From: Capra hircus
Taxonomy: Eukaryota; Chordata; Mammalia; Artiodactyla; Bovidae
DNA: 64,000 bases
Reading direction: 5' to 3'
Assembly: GCF_001704415.2 (NCBI RefSeq)
Contig: NC_030819.1
Location: 35,148,575-35,212,574 of the forward strand
In this document: positions 12,120 to 21,985 of the stretch, piece after piece
Layout: the number at the start of each line of letters is the position of its first letter
Position numbering within the stretch: the stretch's first letter is position 1
Notes under the pieces: generated by a model
Database searches by the model: none
What the model was told of the DNA's origin: nothing
The model's input: the letters and a program-made list of their open reading frames with translations, nothing else
Position numbers and translations under genes: made by a program

Positions 12120-13877
12120 TCTTCTTAAAGAGATGGGAATACCATACCACCTGAAAAAGGAGAGTGAAAAAGTTGGCTTAAAGCTCAACATTCAGGAAAC
12201 TAAGATCATGGCATCCGGTCCCATCACTTCATGGCAAATAGATGGGGAAATAGTGGAAACAGTGTCAGAGTTTATTCTTTTGGGCTCCAAAATCACTGCA
12301 AATCGTGATTGCAGCCATGAAATTAAAAGATGCTTACTCCTTAGAAGGAACGTTATGACCAACCTAGACAGCACATTAAAAAGCAGATATATTACTTTGC
12401 CAACAAAGGTCCATCTAGTCAAGGCTATGATTTTTCCAGTAGTCATGTGTGGATGTGAGAGTTGAACTATAAAGTGAGTGCCAAAGAATTGACTCTTTTA
12501 AACTGTGGTGTTGGAGAAGACTCTTGAGAGTCCCTTGGACTGCCAGGAGATCCAACCAGTCCATCCTAAAGGAGATCAGTCCTGGGTGTTCAATGGAGGG
12601 ACTGATGTTGAAGCTGAAACTCCAATATTTTGGCCACCTGATGCAGAGAGCTGACTCATTGGAAAAGACCCTGATGCTGAGAGGGATTGGGGGCAGGAAG
12701 ATAAGGGGAAGACAGAGGATGAGATGGTTGGATGGTATCACCAACACAATGGACATGGGTTTGGGTGGACTCCGGGAGTTAGTGATGGACAGGGAGGCCA
12801 GGCGTGCTGCGGTTCATGGGGTCACAAAGAGTTGGATGTGACTGAGCAACTGAACTGAACTGAACTGAAGTGACCTGCCTCCTAAGAAATCAGTATGCAA
12901 GTCAAGAAGCAACAGTTAGAACTGGACATGGAACAACAGACTGGTTTCAAATAGGTAAAGGAGTATGTTAAGGCTGTATATTGTCTCCCTACTTATTTAA
13001 CTTATATGCCGAGTACATCATGGTAAATGCTGGACTGGATGTAACACAGTTTGGAATTAGGATTTCCCGTAGAAATATCAGTAACCTCAGATATGCAGAT
13101 GACATCACCCTTATGGCAGAAAGCAAAGAAGAACTAAAGAGCCTCTTGATGAAAGTGAAAGAGGAGAGTGAAATATTTGGCTTAAAACTCAACAGGCAGA
13201 AAACTAAGATCATGGCATCTGGTCCCATCACTTCATGGGATATAGATGGGGAAACAGGGGAAACAGTGACAGACTTTAATTTTGGGGCTCCAAAATCACT
13301 GCAGATGGTGACTGAAGCCATGAAATTTAAAGACCCTTGCTCCTTGGAAGAAAAGTTATGACCAACCTAGACAGCACACTAAAAAGCAGAGACATTGCTT
13401 TGTGGACAAAGGTCTGTCTAGTCAAAGCTATAGTTTTTCCAGTAGTCATGTATGGATGTGAGAGCTGGACTATAAAGAAAGTTGAGCCCCAAAGAATTGA
13501 TGTTTTTGAACTGTGGTGTTGGAGAAGACTCTTCAGAGTCCCTTGGAAAGCAAGGAGATCTAACCAGTCCATCCTAAAGGAATCAGTCCTAAATATTCAT
13601 TGGAAGGACTGATGCTGAAGCTGAAGCTCTAATACTCTGGCCACATGATGCAAAGAACTGACTCATCTGAAAAGACCCTGATACTGGGAAAGATTGAGGG
13701 CAGGAGGAGAAGGGGATGACAGAGGATGAGATGGCTGAATGGCATCACTGACACGATGGACATGAGTTTGAGTAGACCCCAGGAGTTGATGATGAACAGG
13801 GAGGCCTGGGGTGCTGCAGTACAAGGGGTCGCAAAGAATCAGACATGACTGAACGACTGAACTGATTGAACTGAATG
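12120..13877 (+). mobile_element. BovB LINE (outer), split by a second BovB
   Basis: The 5' piece is 12120-12154 (aaagagatgggaatacca..cctga) and the 3' piece is 12871-13877, resuming at tgacctgcct, which is the next stretch of BovB. The 3' piece keeps NLRYADDITLMAES, the RT motif C with the YADD catalytic site, in the frame 12981-13361, then loses frame. It ends with gaactgattgaactgaa near 13877. Confidence 0.85.
12155..12870 (+). mobile_element. BovB LINE (inner), 5'-truncated, inserted into another BovB
   Basis: It begins at aaaaaggagagtgaaaaag, inside the region just after the RT core, and runs to the ctgaactgaactgaactgaa tail. It lies in the same orientation as the outer copy. It encodes broken pieces of the C-terminal BovB protein (frames 12112-12465 and 12524-12841). 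Confidence 0.85.
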
Positions 13878-14047
13878 CATACCTAAGGAAAAAGCATTGG
13901 CTCAGCTTCCATGGAGCCCTTCATTTAGATTTTTCCTCTGCTTCCCAGGTTATCTTCCAGGCTGTGTTAGTCTTAAAAGGCCCTCACCTGGGGAGAACCA
14001 AATTATTGAAACTGATTAATGTTGTCCATCAAATGATGTGAGTCTGC
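13878..14047. other. Spacer between inverted BovB copies
   Basis: About 170 bp of non-BovB sequence lies between the 3' tail of a + strand BovB and the 3' tail of a - strand BovB. The two copies face tail to tail. Confidence 0.7.
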
Positions 14048-14575
14048 TCAGTTCAGTCAGTTGCTCAACTGTGTCCAACTCTTTGTGACCCCATGAACTG
14101 TAGCATGCCAGATCTCCCTGTCCATCACCAACTCCTGGAGTTTGCCCAAACTCATGTCCATTGAGTCAGTGATGCCATCCAACCATCTCATTCTCTGTCG
14201 TCCCCTTCTCCTGCCCTCAATCTTTCCCAGCATCAGGGTTTTTTTCAAATGAGTCAGCTCTCCACATCAGGTGGCCAAAATATTGGAGTTTGGGCTTCAA
14301 CATCAGTCCCTCCATTGAACACCCAGGACTGATCTCCTTTAGGATGGACTGGTTAGATCTCTGGGCAGTCCAAGGGACTCTCAAGAGTCTTCTCCAACAC
14401 CACAGTTCAAAAGAGTCAATTTTTCAGCACTCAACTTTCTTTATAGTCCAATTCTCATTTCCATACCTGACTACTGGGAATAGCGTAGTCTTGACTAGAT
14501 GGACCTTTGTTGAAAAGTAATGTTTCTGCTTTTTAATATGCTGTCTAGGTTGGTGATAACTTTCTTTCCAAGGAG

Positions 14576-15664
14576 TTCAGTTCAGTTCAGTCAATTCAGT
14601 CTCTCAGTCGTGTCTGACTCTGCGACTCCATGAATCGCAGCACGCCATGCCTCCCTGTCCATCACCAACTCCCGGATTTCACTCAAACTCATGTCCATCG
14701 AGTCGGTGATGCCATCCAGCCATCTCATCCTCTGTTGTCCCCTTTTCCTCCTGCCCCCAATCCCTCCAAGCATCAGAGTCTTTTCCAGTGAGTCAACTCT
14801 TCGCATGAGGTGGCCAAAGTACTGGAGTTTCAGCATCATTCCTTCTAAAGAACACCCAGGACTCATCTCCTTTAGAATGGACTGGTTGGATCTCCTTAAA
14901 GTCCAGGGGACTCTCAAGAGTCTTCTTCAACACCACAGTTCAAAAGCATCAATTTTTCAGTGCTCAGCCTTCTTCACAGTCCAACTCTCACATCCACACA
15001 TGATTACTGGAAAAACCATAGCCTTGACTAGATGGACCATTGTTGGCAAAGTAATGTCTCTGCTTTTGAATATGCTATCTAGGTTGGTCATCACTTTTCT
15101 GCCAAGGAGTAAGCATCTTTTAATTTCATGGCTGCCATCACCATCTGCAGTGATTCTGGAGCCCAGAAAAATAAAGTCTGACACTGTTTCCACTGTTTCC
15201 CCATCTATTTCCCATGAAGTGATGGGACCAGATGCCATGATCTTAGTTTTCTGAATGTTGAGCTTTAAGCCAACTTTTTCACTCTCCACTTTCACTTTCT
15301 TCAAGAGGCTTTTTATTTCCTCTTCACTTTCTGCCATAAGGGTGTCATCATGTGCCTATCTGAGGTTATTGATATTTCTCCCAGCAATTTCTCTTTTGAT
15401 TCCAGCTTGTGCTTCTTCCAGCCCAGCGTTCCTCTGATGTACTCTGCATAGAAGTTAAATAAGCAGGGTGACAATATACAGCCTTGACGTACTCCTTTTC
15501 ATATTTGGAACCAGTCTGTTGTTCCATGTCCAGTTCTAACTGTTGCTTCCTGACCTGCATATAGGTTTCTCAAGAGGCAGGTTAGATGGTCTGGTATTCC
15601 CATCTCTTTCAGAATTTTCCACAGTGTATTGTGATCCACACAGTCAAAGGCTTTGGCATAAGTG
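14576..15664 (-). mobile_element. BovB LINE inserted into BovB
   Basis: A minus-strand copy with the ttcagttcagttcag tail at its left end and a 5' truncation near aaaggctttggcata. ccaaggag is found on both sides (14568-14575 and 15665-15672) as the target-site duplication. The frame 14957-15337 encodes the C-terminal BovB region, and 14591-14917 the RVPWTLRRSNQSILKEM part. Confidence 0.88.
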
Positions 15665-15828
15665 CCAAGGAGTAAGCGTCTTTTAATTTCATGGATGCAA
15701 TCACCTTCTGCAGTGATTTTGGAGCCCAGAAAAATAAAGTCAACCACTGTTTCCACTGTTTCCCCATGTATTTGCCATGAATGATGGGACCAGATGCCAT
15801 GATCTTAGTTTTCTGAATGTTGGGCTTT

Positions 15829-16128
15829 TTTTTTAAAATATAAATTTATTTATTTTAATTAGAGGTTAATTACTTTACAATATTGTATTGGTTTTGCCAT
15901 ACATCAACATGAATCTGCCACAGGTATACACGTGTTCCCCATCCTGAACCCCCCTCCCACCTCCCTCCCCGTACCATCCCTCTGTGTCGTCTCAGTGCAC
16001 CAGCCCCAAGCATCCAGCATCATGTATTGAACCTGGACTGGGGATTTGTTTCATGTATGATATTTTACATGTTTCAATGCCATTCTCCCAAATCATCCCA
16101 CCCTAGCCCTCTCCCACAGAGTCCAAAA
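15829..16128 (-). mobile_element. Bovine L1 3' end inserted into BovB
   Basis: A T-run, then ttactttacaatattgtatt and acccccctcccacctccctc, typical of the 3' end of bovine L1 in reverse. It is flanked by gaatgttgggcttt (15815-15828) and gaatgttgagcttt (16129-16142), a 14-bp duplication with one mismatch. Confidence 0.88.
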
Positions 16129-16150
16129 GAATGTTGAGCTTTAAGCCAAT

Positions 16151-17619
16151 GAGTTTGCTAAAAAATTGTAATTTGAATTTTTAATTTACATTTTAGCAGG
16201 TTTTTATGACAACCAGCAATGGCAAGCCAGATAACTTAAGACCAGACTTAGAAGGCCCTGGCAGAACCCCTCCCCAAGAGCATGAAAGTTATAGCAGACA
16301 GAATGCATATTTAATGCAGTAGCTGGAAGCAGCTGTTCTTCTGTAGGTCTAATAGGAGAGAGGTCAGTCAGGCCAATTTTTTTTCTACTAATGACTGGAA
16401 AGTATTGCCTCAGAATCCCGTCTTCTTCACTCTGGGTATTATTTTGATACCACAGCAGATGTGGGAAAAACAGGAAAAGTACATGGGTCTCCATCCAGAT
16501 AATACAGTTTGGTTCCCAAGGACTCCTGAACACGGAGTCACAGTTCTGGACATTTCCTCCTCCTTCCAGGCTCCTCCTGCCTGCAGCCAAGACTCTAGGA
16601 TTCCCCGAGTACAAACCGCTCCTGCCTTTCTCCTTGACCTGCAGTCCTTCCTGGGAAAACTTAGGATAACCACTTACCCTCCCATCTTTATCCCATATCT
16701 GTAAATGAAAATGGAGTTCTTACTATTCTCATTCACAAGATGGTTGTGAAGATCCTATGAAAAAACTGATCAGGAAGAGCTGTGAAATGATAACCCACAT
16801 CCTTGTGATAAAGATATGACCACCCCTCACCCATCCCTCAGAGATGCACCTGGGCCAGCTGCCCTCGGTGACAAAGTGGGGAGGCCCTGGGGTGGCAAGC
16901 ACAGGATGCAGGTGCTGGTGCTGAGAGGACCCAGAACAACCAGTGTTAACTCAGACAGGCATCTTAACTTCTCATCTCACCTCCTTTCTGGTCAAAATTT
17001 CCATCAATTGTAGTTGCTGCCTGCAAGTTTTTCTTGCCGCTCTTTCTATTCGTTAAACCAGCCTGTAACATTCAGCCATAAGTCTCTTAGAATTGTCTAA
17101 AAATGTTCCTGAATTCTTCTCTGTGTTTCCCCAGCACTCTCTGCCTTGTGCAGATCACCATGAATTTGTATCCACCTGAGATCATAAGCTTTGGAGGCCT
17201 TGGCCCAGACTCAACCTGCACATCCTCACCACCACACCCCACTGTCATAGCAGGCAGACACTAAATGTTGATTGCATTCTTAAAAAGTAAGGGTATCATA
17301 CTTTTCCTGGTAAAGATGGATGCTTAAAGCAGCAACAACCAATGATTTTGTTTTCTCTTCTACCTGCTCTCTTTTTTTGACCAAGATAGAATAACCAAGA
17401 TAGAATAATCTCATGGGATAATGTGATGCTTAAGAAAATGCTCATGGAACTCTAAGCCCATTGTCTTATGTACAGTAAACATTTGGTGAATGGAATCTGT
17501 TGTTGCTACAATCATTAACTTTTGGAATAGGCATTTTAAATACTTACTATAATGATAGATGGCTGTATATTGGGGGCAAGCTTAAATATGTCATAAAGCC
17601 TCGTGACGTGGACTTCCCA
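16151..17619. other. Intron, no recognised element
   Basis: No exon and no clear repeat. The overlapping frames on both strands at 16204-16704 show no protein signature and lack splice or start context. Confidence 0.4.
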
Positions 17620-17810
17620 GTTTCGTGACTTAGGCTTTGCAGTGTCCATCGAGTTTTTTTTTCCTCTCCCTGTGCCTCACTCTCTCCATCTATAAAATAA
17701 GACAATGCTGTTACTAGATAGAGCTGTTGGGAGGATTAATGGGTTAATACATGTGAAGGTGCGAAGGTATAGCTCTGTATACAGTCAACACTCAGTAAGT
17801 ATTAACTATG
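17620..17810 (+). repeat. MIR SINE
   Basis: ctccatctataaaataagac, gttgggaggattaatgggtt and caacactcagtaagtatta are in MIR order. Confidence 0.7.
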
Positions 17811-18042
17811 GATAGAAAATCTAGAAAGACAAATTCCTACTTCCAAAGGTCAACATTTAAATTTTGTCCTACTTTTCTGGACACAGAATTTGTATTTAAC
17901 CACTTCTTTATTCCTCCATGTATAGCTGAGGCATTTGGATTCCTCACCTGTGATGCCTGCTTGCTCATCTCTCTAGTAACACCTGTTGACTCCTGAGAGT
18001 TTGGGATTCAGCTCCTACTCTCTGAGCCCCATATATTCTCAT

Positions 18043-18112
18043 GATGTATGGCAAAACCAATACAATATTGTAAAGTAAAAAATATTAAAATAAAATCTGA
18101 GGGGAAAAAAAA
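18043..18112 (+). repeat. Bovine L1 3' tip with poly-A
   Basis: tgtatggcaaaaccaatac, aatattgtaaagtaaaaaa and an A-rich tail match the very 3' end of bovine L1. It is a very short 5'-truncated insertion about 260 bp upstream of an exon. Confidence 0.75.
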
Positions 18113-18375
18113 GTAGTAATGCCTGCCTCAAACAGCTTCTGCGTGTATCACAAAAGCTGATACCTACAAAAGTCTTACTATCCTGTTCAACATATGCACT
18201 AAGTATCATGAGGACCGCCTATAATTTTATTTATTTGAAAGGGAAAGCATTCCCTGCTGTCCCAATAAGTCTTTTTGAGGAAAGAAGTTTAATCCTAATA
18301 GAACAAATCATTACAGTTTATCTTTGGCAAGTACCCTTCATAAGGAGGCCTCTGCATCTATTTTTGCTTTTTCAG

Positions 18376-18526
18376 ACATTTCTTCTTGTTGTTGGTGTGG
18401 TGGGCGTGATGGTGGCTGCGATTCCTTGGACTGCTATACCTGTGATTCCCCTTGGCATCATTTTCTTTGTCCTCCGGTGGTATTTCTTAAGGACGTCACG
18501 AGAGGTGAAACGCCTGGAATGTACAA
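18376..18526 (+). CDS. ABCC4: ABCC4-like exon 2 of 7 in window (TMD2 membrane helices)
   Basis: The 151-bp exon follows a tttttcag acceptor and ends before gtgagt. It gives 50 codons plus one base. The product starts TFLLVVGVVGVMVAAIPW, continues through a second hydrophobic stretch ending PLGIIFFVLRWYFL, and finishes with RTSREVKRLECT, matching human TSRDVKRLEST. The two hydrophobic runs are membrane helices of TMD2 and the charged tail is the cytoplasmic loop after them. Phase 0 entry matches the end of the preceding exon, and the single left-over A is completed by the next exon to give threonine. A 126-residue open frame that begins upstream at 18208 is intronic read-through, not a start site. 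Confidence 0.9.
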
Positions 18527-18689
18527 GTGAGTACAAAGGGCTCTCAGGTTGGGATGGCAGTGCAGGCTGGCTTCTGTTTATGCCATAATTAACCAGACCC
18601 CTGAAATTCTGCACTCTGTCTTCTGGAATTTCTCACAAGTCAATGTTAGATAATTGCATGTTATGGCCACTGTGAGTCAGCATGTTTCT

Positions 18690-18792
18690 TTTTTTTTTTT
18701 TAATTTTTTAAATTTTAAAATCTTTAGTTCTTACATGCGTTCCCAAACATGAACCCCCCTCCCACCTCCCTCCCCACAACATCTCTCTGGCA
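18690..18792 (-). repeat. Bovine L1 3' fragment
   Basis: A T-run followed by cttacatgcgttcccaaac and acccccctcccacctccctc, the bovine L1 3' end in reverse, about 165 bp downstream of an exon. Confidence 0.75.
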
Positions 18793-19143
18793 GATAGAGC
18801 TGGTGCAGGTCAGATGCAGCTTTGCATTTTAGCACAAGGAGGATGGATGTGAGCACCATGAGGACAGGGACCATTTCTGTCTTGTTCATGACATATTTCC
18901 TAACACAGGGTATCCACTCCGTAAATACTTTTCTTAAAAATATTTTATCATGTTGGAACTAATGTAGAAGGAAAATAGACAATTTTTCTCCTCCTAAAGT
19001 TACCAGAAATGACAAGGAAAGGAAAAGATTAGAAAAGTAAAGGAGACCTCATGAAACATATGTCAGAAGTGATATATTTTAAAAATACTTTTTTTCACAT
19101 GTTCAAGTAAGTTGCAGTTGTTAAACGTATTGAAAAGACATAT

Positions 19144-19349
19144 GTTAGTCGCTCAGTTATGTCTAACTTTTTGCGACCCCATGGACAGTAGCCCACCAGG
19201 CTCCTCTGTCCATGGAGTTCTCTAGGCAAAAATACTGGAGAGGGTAGCCATTCTCTTCTCCAGAGGATCTTCCCAGACCCAGGGACTGAAGCCAGGTCTC
19301 CTGTATTGCAGGTGGAGTCTTTCCTGTCTGATCCACCAGGGAAGCCCTA
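19144..19349 (-). repeat. Bov-tA SINE
   Basis: A complete reverse copy from gttagtcgctcagttatg to ccaccagggaagccct, with the Bov-A core caaaaatactggagaggg in the middle. Confidence 0.9.
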
Positions 19350-19536
19350 TTGAAAGATAAGCCTTGTTATTTGCAGGTTTGCTCTTTATCATTACTAGTA
19401 TTTGGGGGCGATTCCACACTGTTTGTGGCTCCCCTTTCTTAAAGTAATTCATATAAACGATGCTGAAAAGAAATCCTTGGAGGACACGAGAGGGAGGTCT
19501 GTTCAGTATACATTTAGTTTATTACTCCATTCAGCT

Positions 19537-19540
<4 letters not shown>

Positions 19541-19569
<29 letters not shown>

Positions 19570-19823
19570 GTCACTTGTGTCTGACTCTGTGTGACCCCAT
19601 AGACAGCAGCCCACCAGGCTCCCCTGTCCTTGGGATTCTCCAGGCAAGAACACTGGAGTGGGTTGCCATTTCCTTCTCCAATGCATGAAAGTGAAGAGTG
19701 AAAGGGAAGTCACTCAGTCATGTCCAACTCTTCTCGACCATATGGACTGCAGCCCACCAAGCTCCTCTGTCCATGGGATTTTCCAGGCAAGAGTACTGGA
19801 GTGGGGTGCCATCGCCTTCTCCG
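19541..19823 (-). repeat. Bov-A2 SINE with (GCT)n tail and target-site duplication
   Basis: A (gct)9 tail at 19541-19567, followed by two Bov-A units in reverse. attcagcttcct flanks it on both sides (19529-19540 and 19824-19835), a perfect 12-bp target-site duplication. Confidence 0.93.
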
Positions 19824-19856
19824 ATTCAGCTTCCTAGTTTTAGAATAATGGGAACA

Positions 19857-19962
19857 GGGACTTTCCTGCGGTCCTATGGTTAAGACTCTGTGCTTCTGCT
19901 GCTCTACTCCCTGGTCAGGGAACTAAGAACCTGCAAGGTGCATCCAAAAAAAAAAATTTAAA
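19857..19962 (+). repeat. CHR-type tRNA-Glu SINE
   Basis: It starts gggactttcctgcggtcct, has the internal ccctggtcagggaactaag, and ends in a poly-A run, as expected of the Cetartiodactyl CHR-2 class. Confidence 0.75.
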
Positions 19963-20183
19963 ATAGGGGATCACATTTTATGACTAATCATTCTATTGTG
20001 TAGATAATCACAGGTAATGAAATAATTGAATTTATCTTAATATTAATGCATATACTTCAATATTAAAACTAATAAGATAAGTAGAATTATTATATATTTT
20101 TAAAAGTTATAAAAACTGTAGCCAAAAAGTAAGGTGGGAATATGTTCATATCAGAGATCTCAACCATAAATAATTGTTACAAA

Positions 20184-20706
20184 TTAATACCAGCTTAGAT
20201 AGCATATTCAAAAGCAGAGACATTACTATGCCAACTAAGGTCTGTCTAGTCAAGGCTATGGTTTTTCCAGTAGTCATGTATGGATGTGAGAGTTGGACTG
20301 TGAAGAAGGCTGAGCACCGAAGAATTGATGCTTTTGAACTGTGGTGTTGGAGAAGACTCTTGAGAGTCCCTTGGACTGCAAGGAGATCCAACCAGTCCAT
20401 TCTGAAGGAGATCAGCCCTGGGATTTCTTTGGAAGGAATGACGCTAAAGCTGAAACTCCAGTACTTTGGCCAACTCATGCGAAGAGTTGACTCACTGGAA
20501 AAGACTCTGATGCTGGGAGGGATTGGGGGCAGAAGGAGAAGGGGATGACAGAGGATGAGATGGCTGGATGCCATCACGGACTCAATGGACGTGAGTCTGA
20601 GTGAACTCCGGGATTTGGTGATGGACAAGAGGCCTGGCGTGCTGCAATTCATGGGGCTGCAAAGAGTCGGACACGACTGAACGACTGAACTGAACTGAAC
20701 TGAACC
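20184..20706 (+). mobile_element. BovB LINE 3' end
   Basis: A 5'-truncated copy ending in the ctgaactgaactgaactgaa tail. The frame 20174-20548 encodes SRDITMPTKVCLVKAMVFPV and LLRVPWTARRSNQSILKEI, the C-terminal BovB region. Confidence 0.9.
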
Positions 20707-20885
20707 TAGAAACCAAGCCAAGAAGAGAAGAATGTTGAGCCTCATGGTCTTTGTATCTACCAAGTGGAAAAAAAATCTCAGTTATCCAGTCAAATGAGTT
20801 TTTTCACTGTGGCAATTGCATGTTTTATTTTTATAATTAACACATAAGATGCTTGCTTCCCTGTTGACTTCCAAATCTTCCTGAA

Positions 20886-21050
20886 ATGCAGGAGACCCTG
20901 GTTCGAACCCTGGGTCAGGAAGTTACCCTGGAGAAGGAAATGGTAACCCACTCCAGTATTCTTGCATGGGGAATTCCATGGAGAGAGGATCCTGGTGGAC
21001 TATACTTCATGGGGTCACAAAGAGTTGGACATGACTGAGCAACTAACAAT
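20886..21050 (+). repeat. Bov-tA SINE, 5' part altered
   Basis: The body from aatgcaggagaccctggttc through ccactccagtattcttgcat to ggacatgactgagcaac is typical. The usual gggcttcccaggtgg head is replaced by diverged sequence. Confidence 0.8.
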
Positions 21051-21772
21051 TTCACGTTTAAGGAGATATTTTCTAATTAGTTGCAAAAAGGATACTGATC
21101 ATCCATTTCCTAAAAGCTGTAAAAAATTTTTTTCAGTCATCAAGTGAACCAGCTAACTTTTGTAAGGTCCAGTTTTGTGAGGTGTTTGGATGGATGGAGA
21201 GCAGTAGAGTCCAGGTGTGTGGCGTTCTGCTGATGTGACTTGTTTGATGGAAGGATCTGAGGAGATAAGAGGAATGATAAGCTCCATCCAGTCTTCTGTG
21301 AAGACAAGGCTTCAGACATTTTATGGTTTGAGGCTGCCCATGAAATGGGATCATTCGAGAGTCTTGCTGAAAAGCAGCTCTCTGGGACATTCAATGAGGA
21401 GTTGTTCCAGAAGGAACACTTGACAGAGATTTTTGCCTGGGGAAGGGCCATTTCACATCCATATGGAAGTGGAGAGAAGGGCACCTCTTGAGGCTCTTTT
21501 CAAGAAGCAGTACAGGATTTTCTCAATTTTGAGCTGGAGAGTCTGAGAACTTGTGCATCGTCTCTGTGGAATATGTGGATTTTCCTGCATCCTAGTACTC
21601 TGCAATAAGTTAGACACTAAACTCAATCCAGAGATCCCTTCCTATACACCCCAGGTAACCAAATGTGGTGAGCCAGTTGATTAGAACTGTTTATGTTCTC
21701 TCTAGGTGGTGGGTCTGTGCCTTAAATGCTGACATCACTGTTTTCTCTAAATAGTAACTGAAAGTATGTTTA

Positions 21773-21985
21773 GGGCTTCCCAGGTGGCTCAGTGATAAAA
21801 GAATCTGCCTGCCAATGCAGGAGACACAGGAGAAATGGGTTCAGTCCCTAGGTTGGGGAGATTTCCTGGAAGAGGAAATGGCAACCCAGTCCAGAATTCT
21901 TGCCTGGATAATCCCATGGACAGAAGAGCTTGGTGGGCTACCATCCATGGGGTCACAAAGAGTCAGACACAACTGAGCAACGGAG
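21773..21985 (+). repeat. Bov-tA SINE
   Basis: A full-length copy from gggcttcccaggtggctcag to cacaactgagcaacgga. Confidence 0.9.

Larger units (their letters stand above)
14048..16150 (-). mobile_element. BovB LINE (outer, minus strand), split twice
   Basis: Pieces at 14048-14575, 15665-15828 and 16129-16150 are consecutive parts of one minus-strand BovB 3' end. They are separated by a second BovB (14576-15664) and a bovine L1 3' end (15829-16128). Order and orientation agree at every joint. Confidence 0.85.

Noticed and set aside
12981..13361. YADD reverse transcriptase as an endogenous retrovirus
   Set aside because: The flanking protein is BovB (RTE-clade LINE). There are no LTRs, gag or env-like frames.
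18208..18588. 126-residue frame as a complete small gene
   Set aside because: Only 18376-18526 matches ABCC4; the rest is intron read in the same frame past normal AG and GT splice borders.
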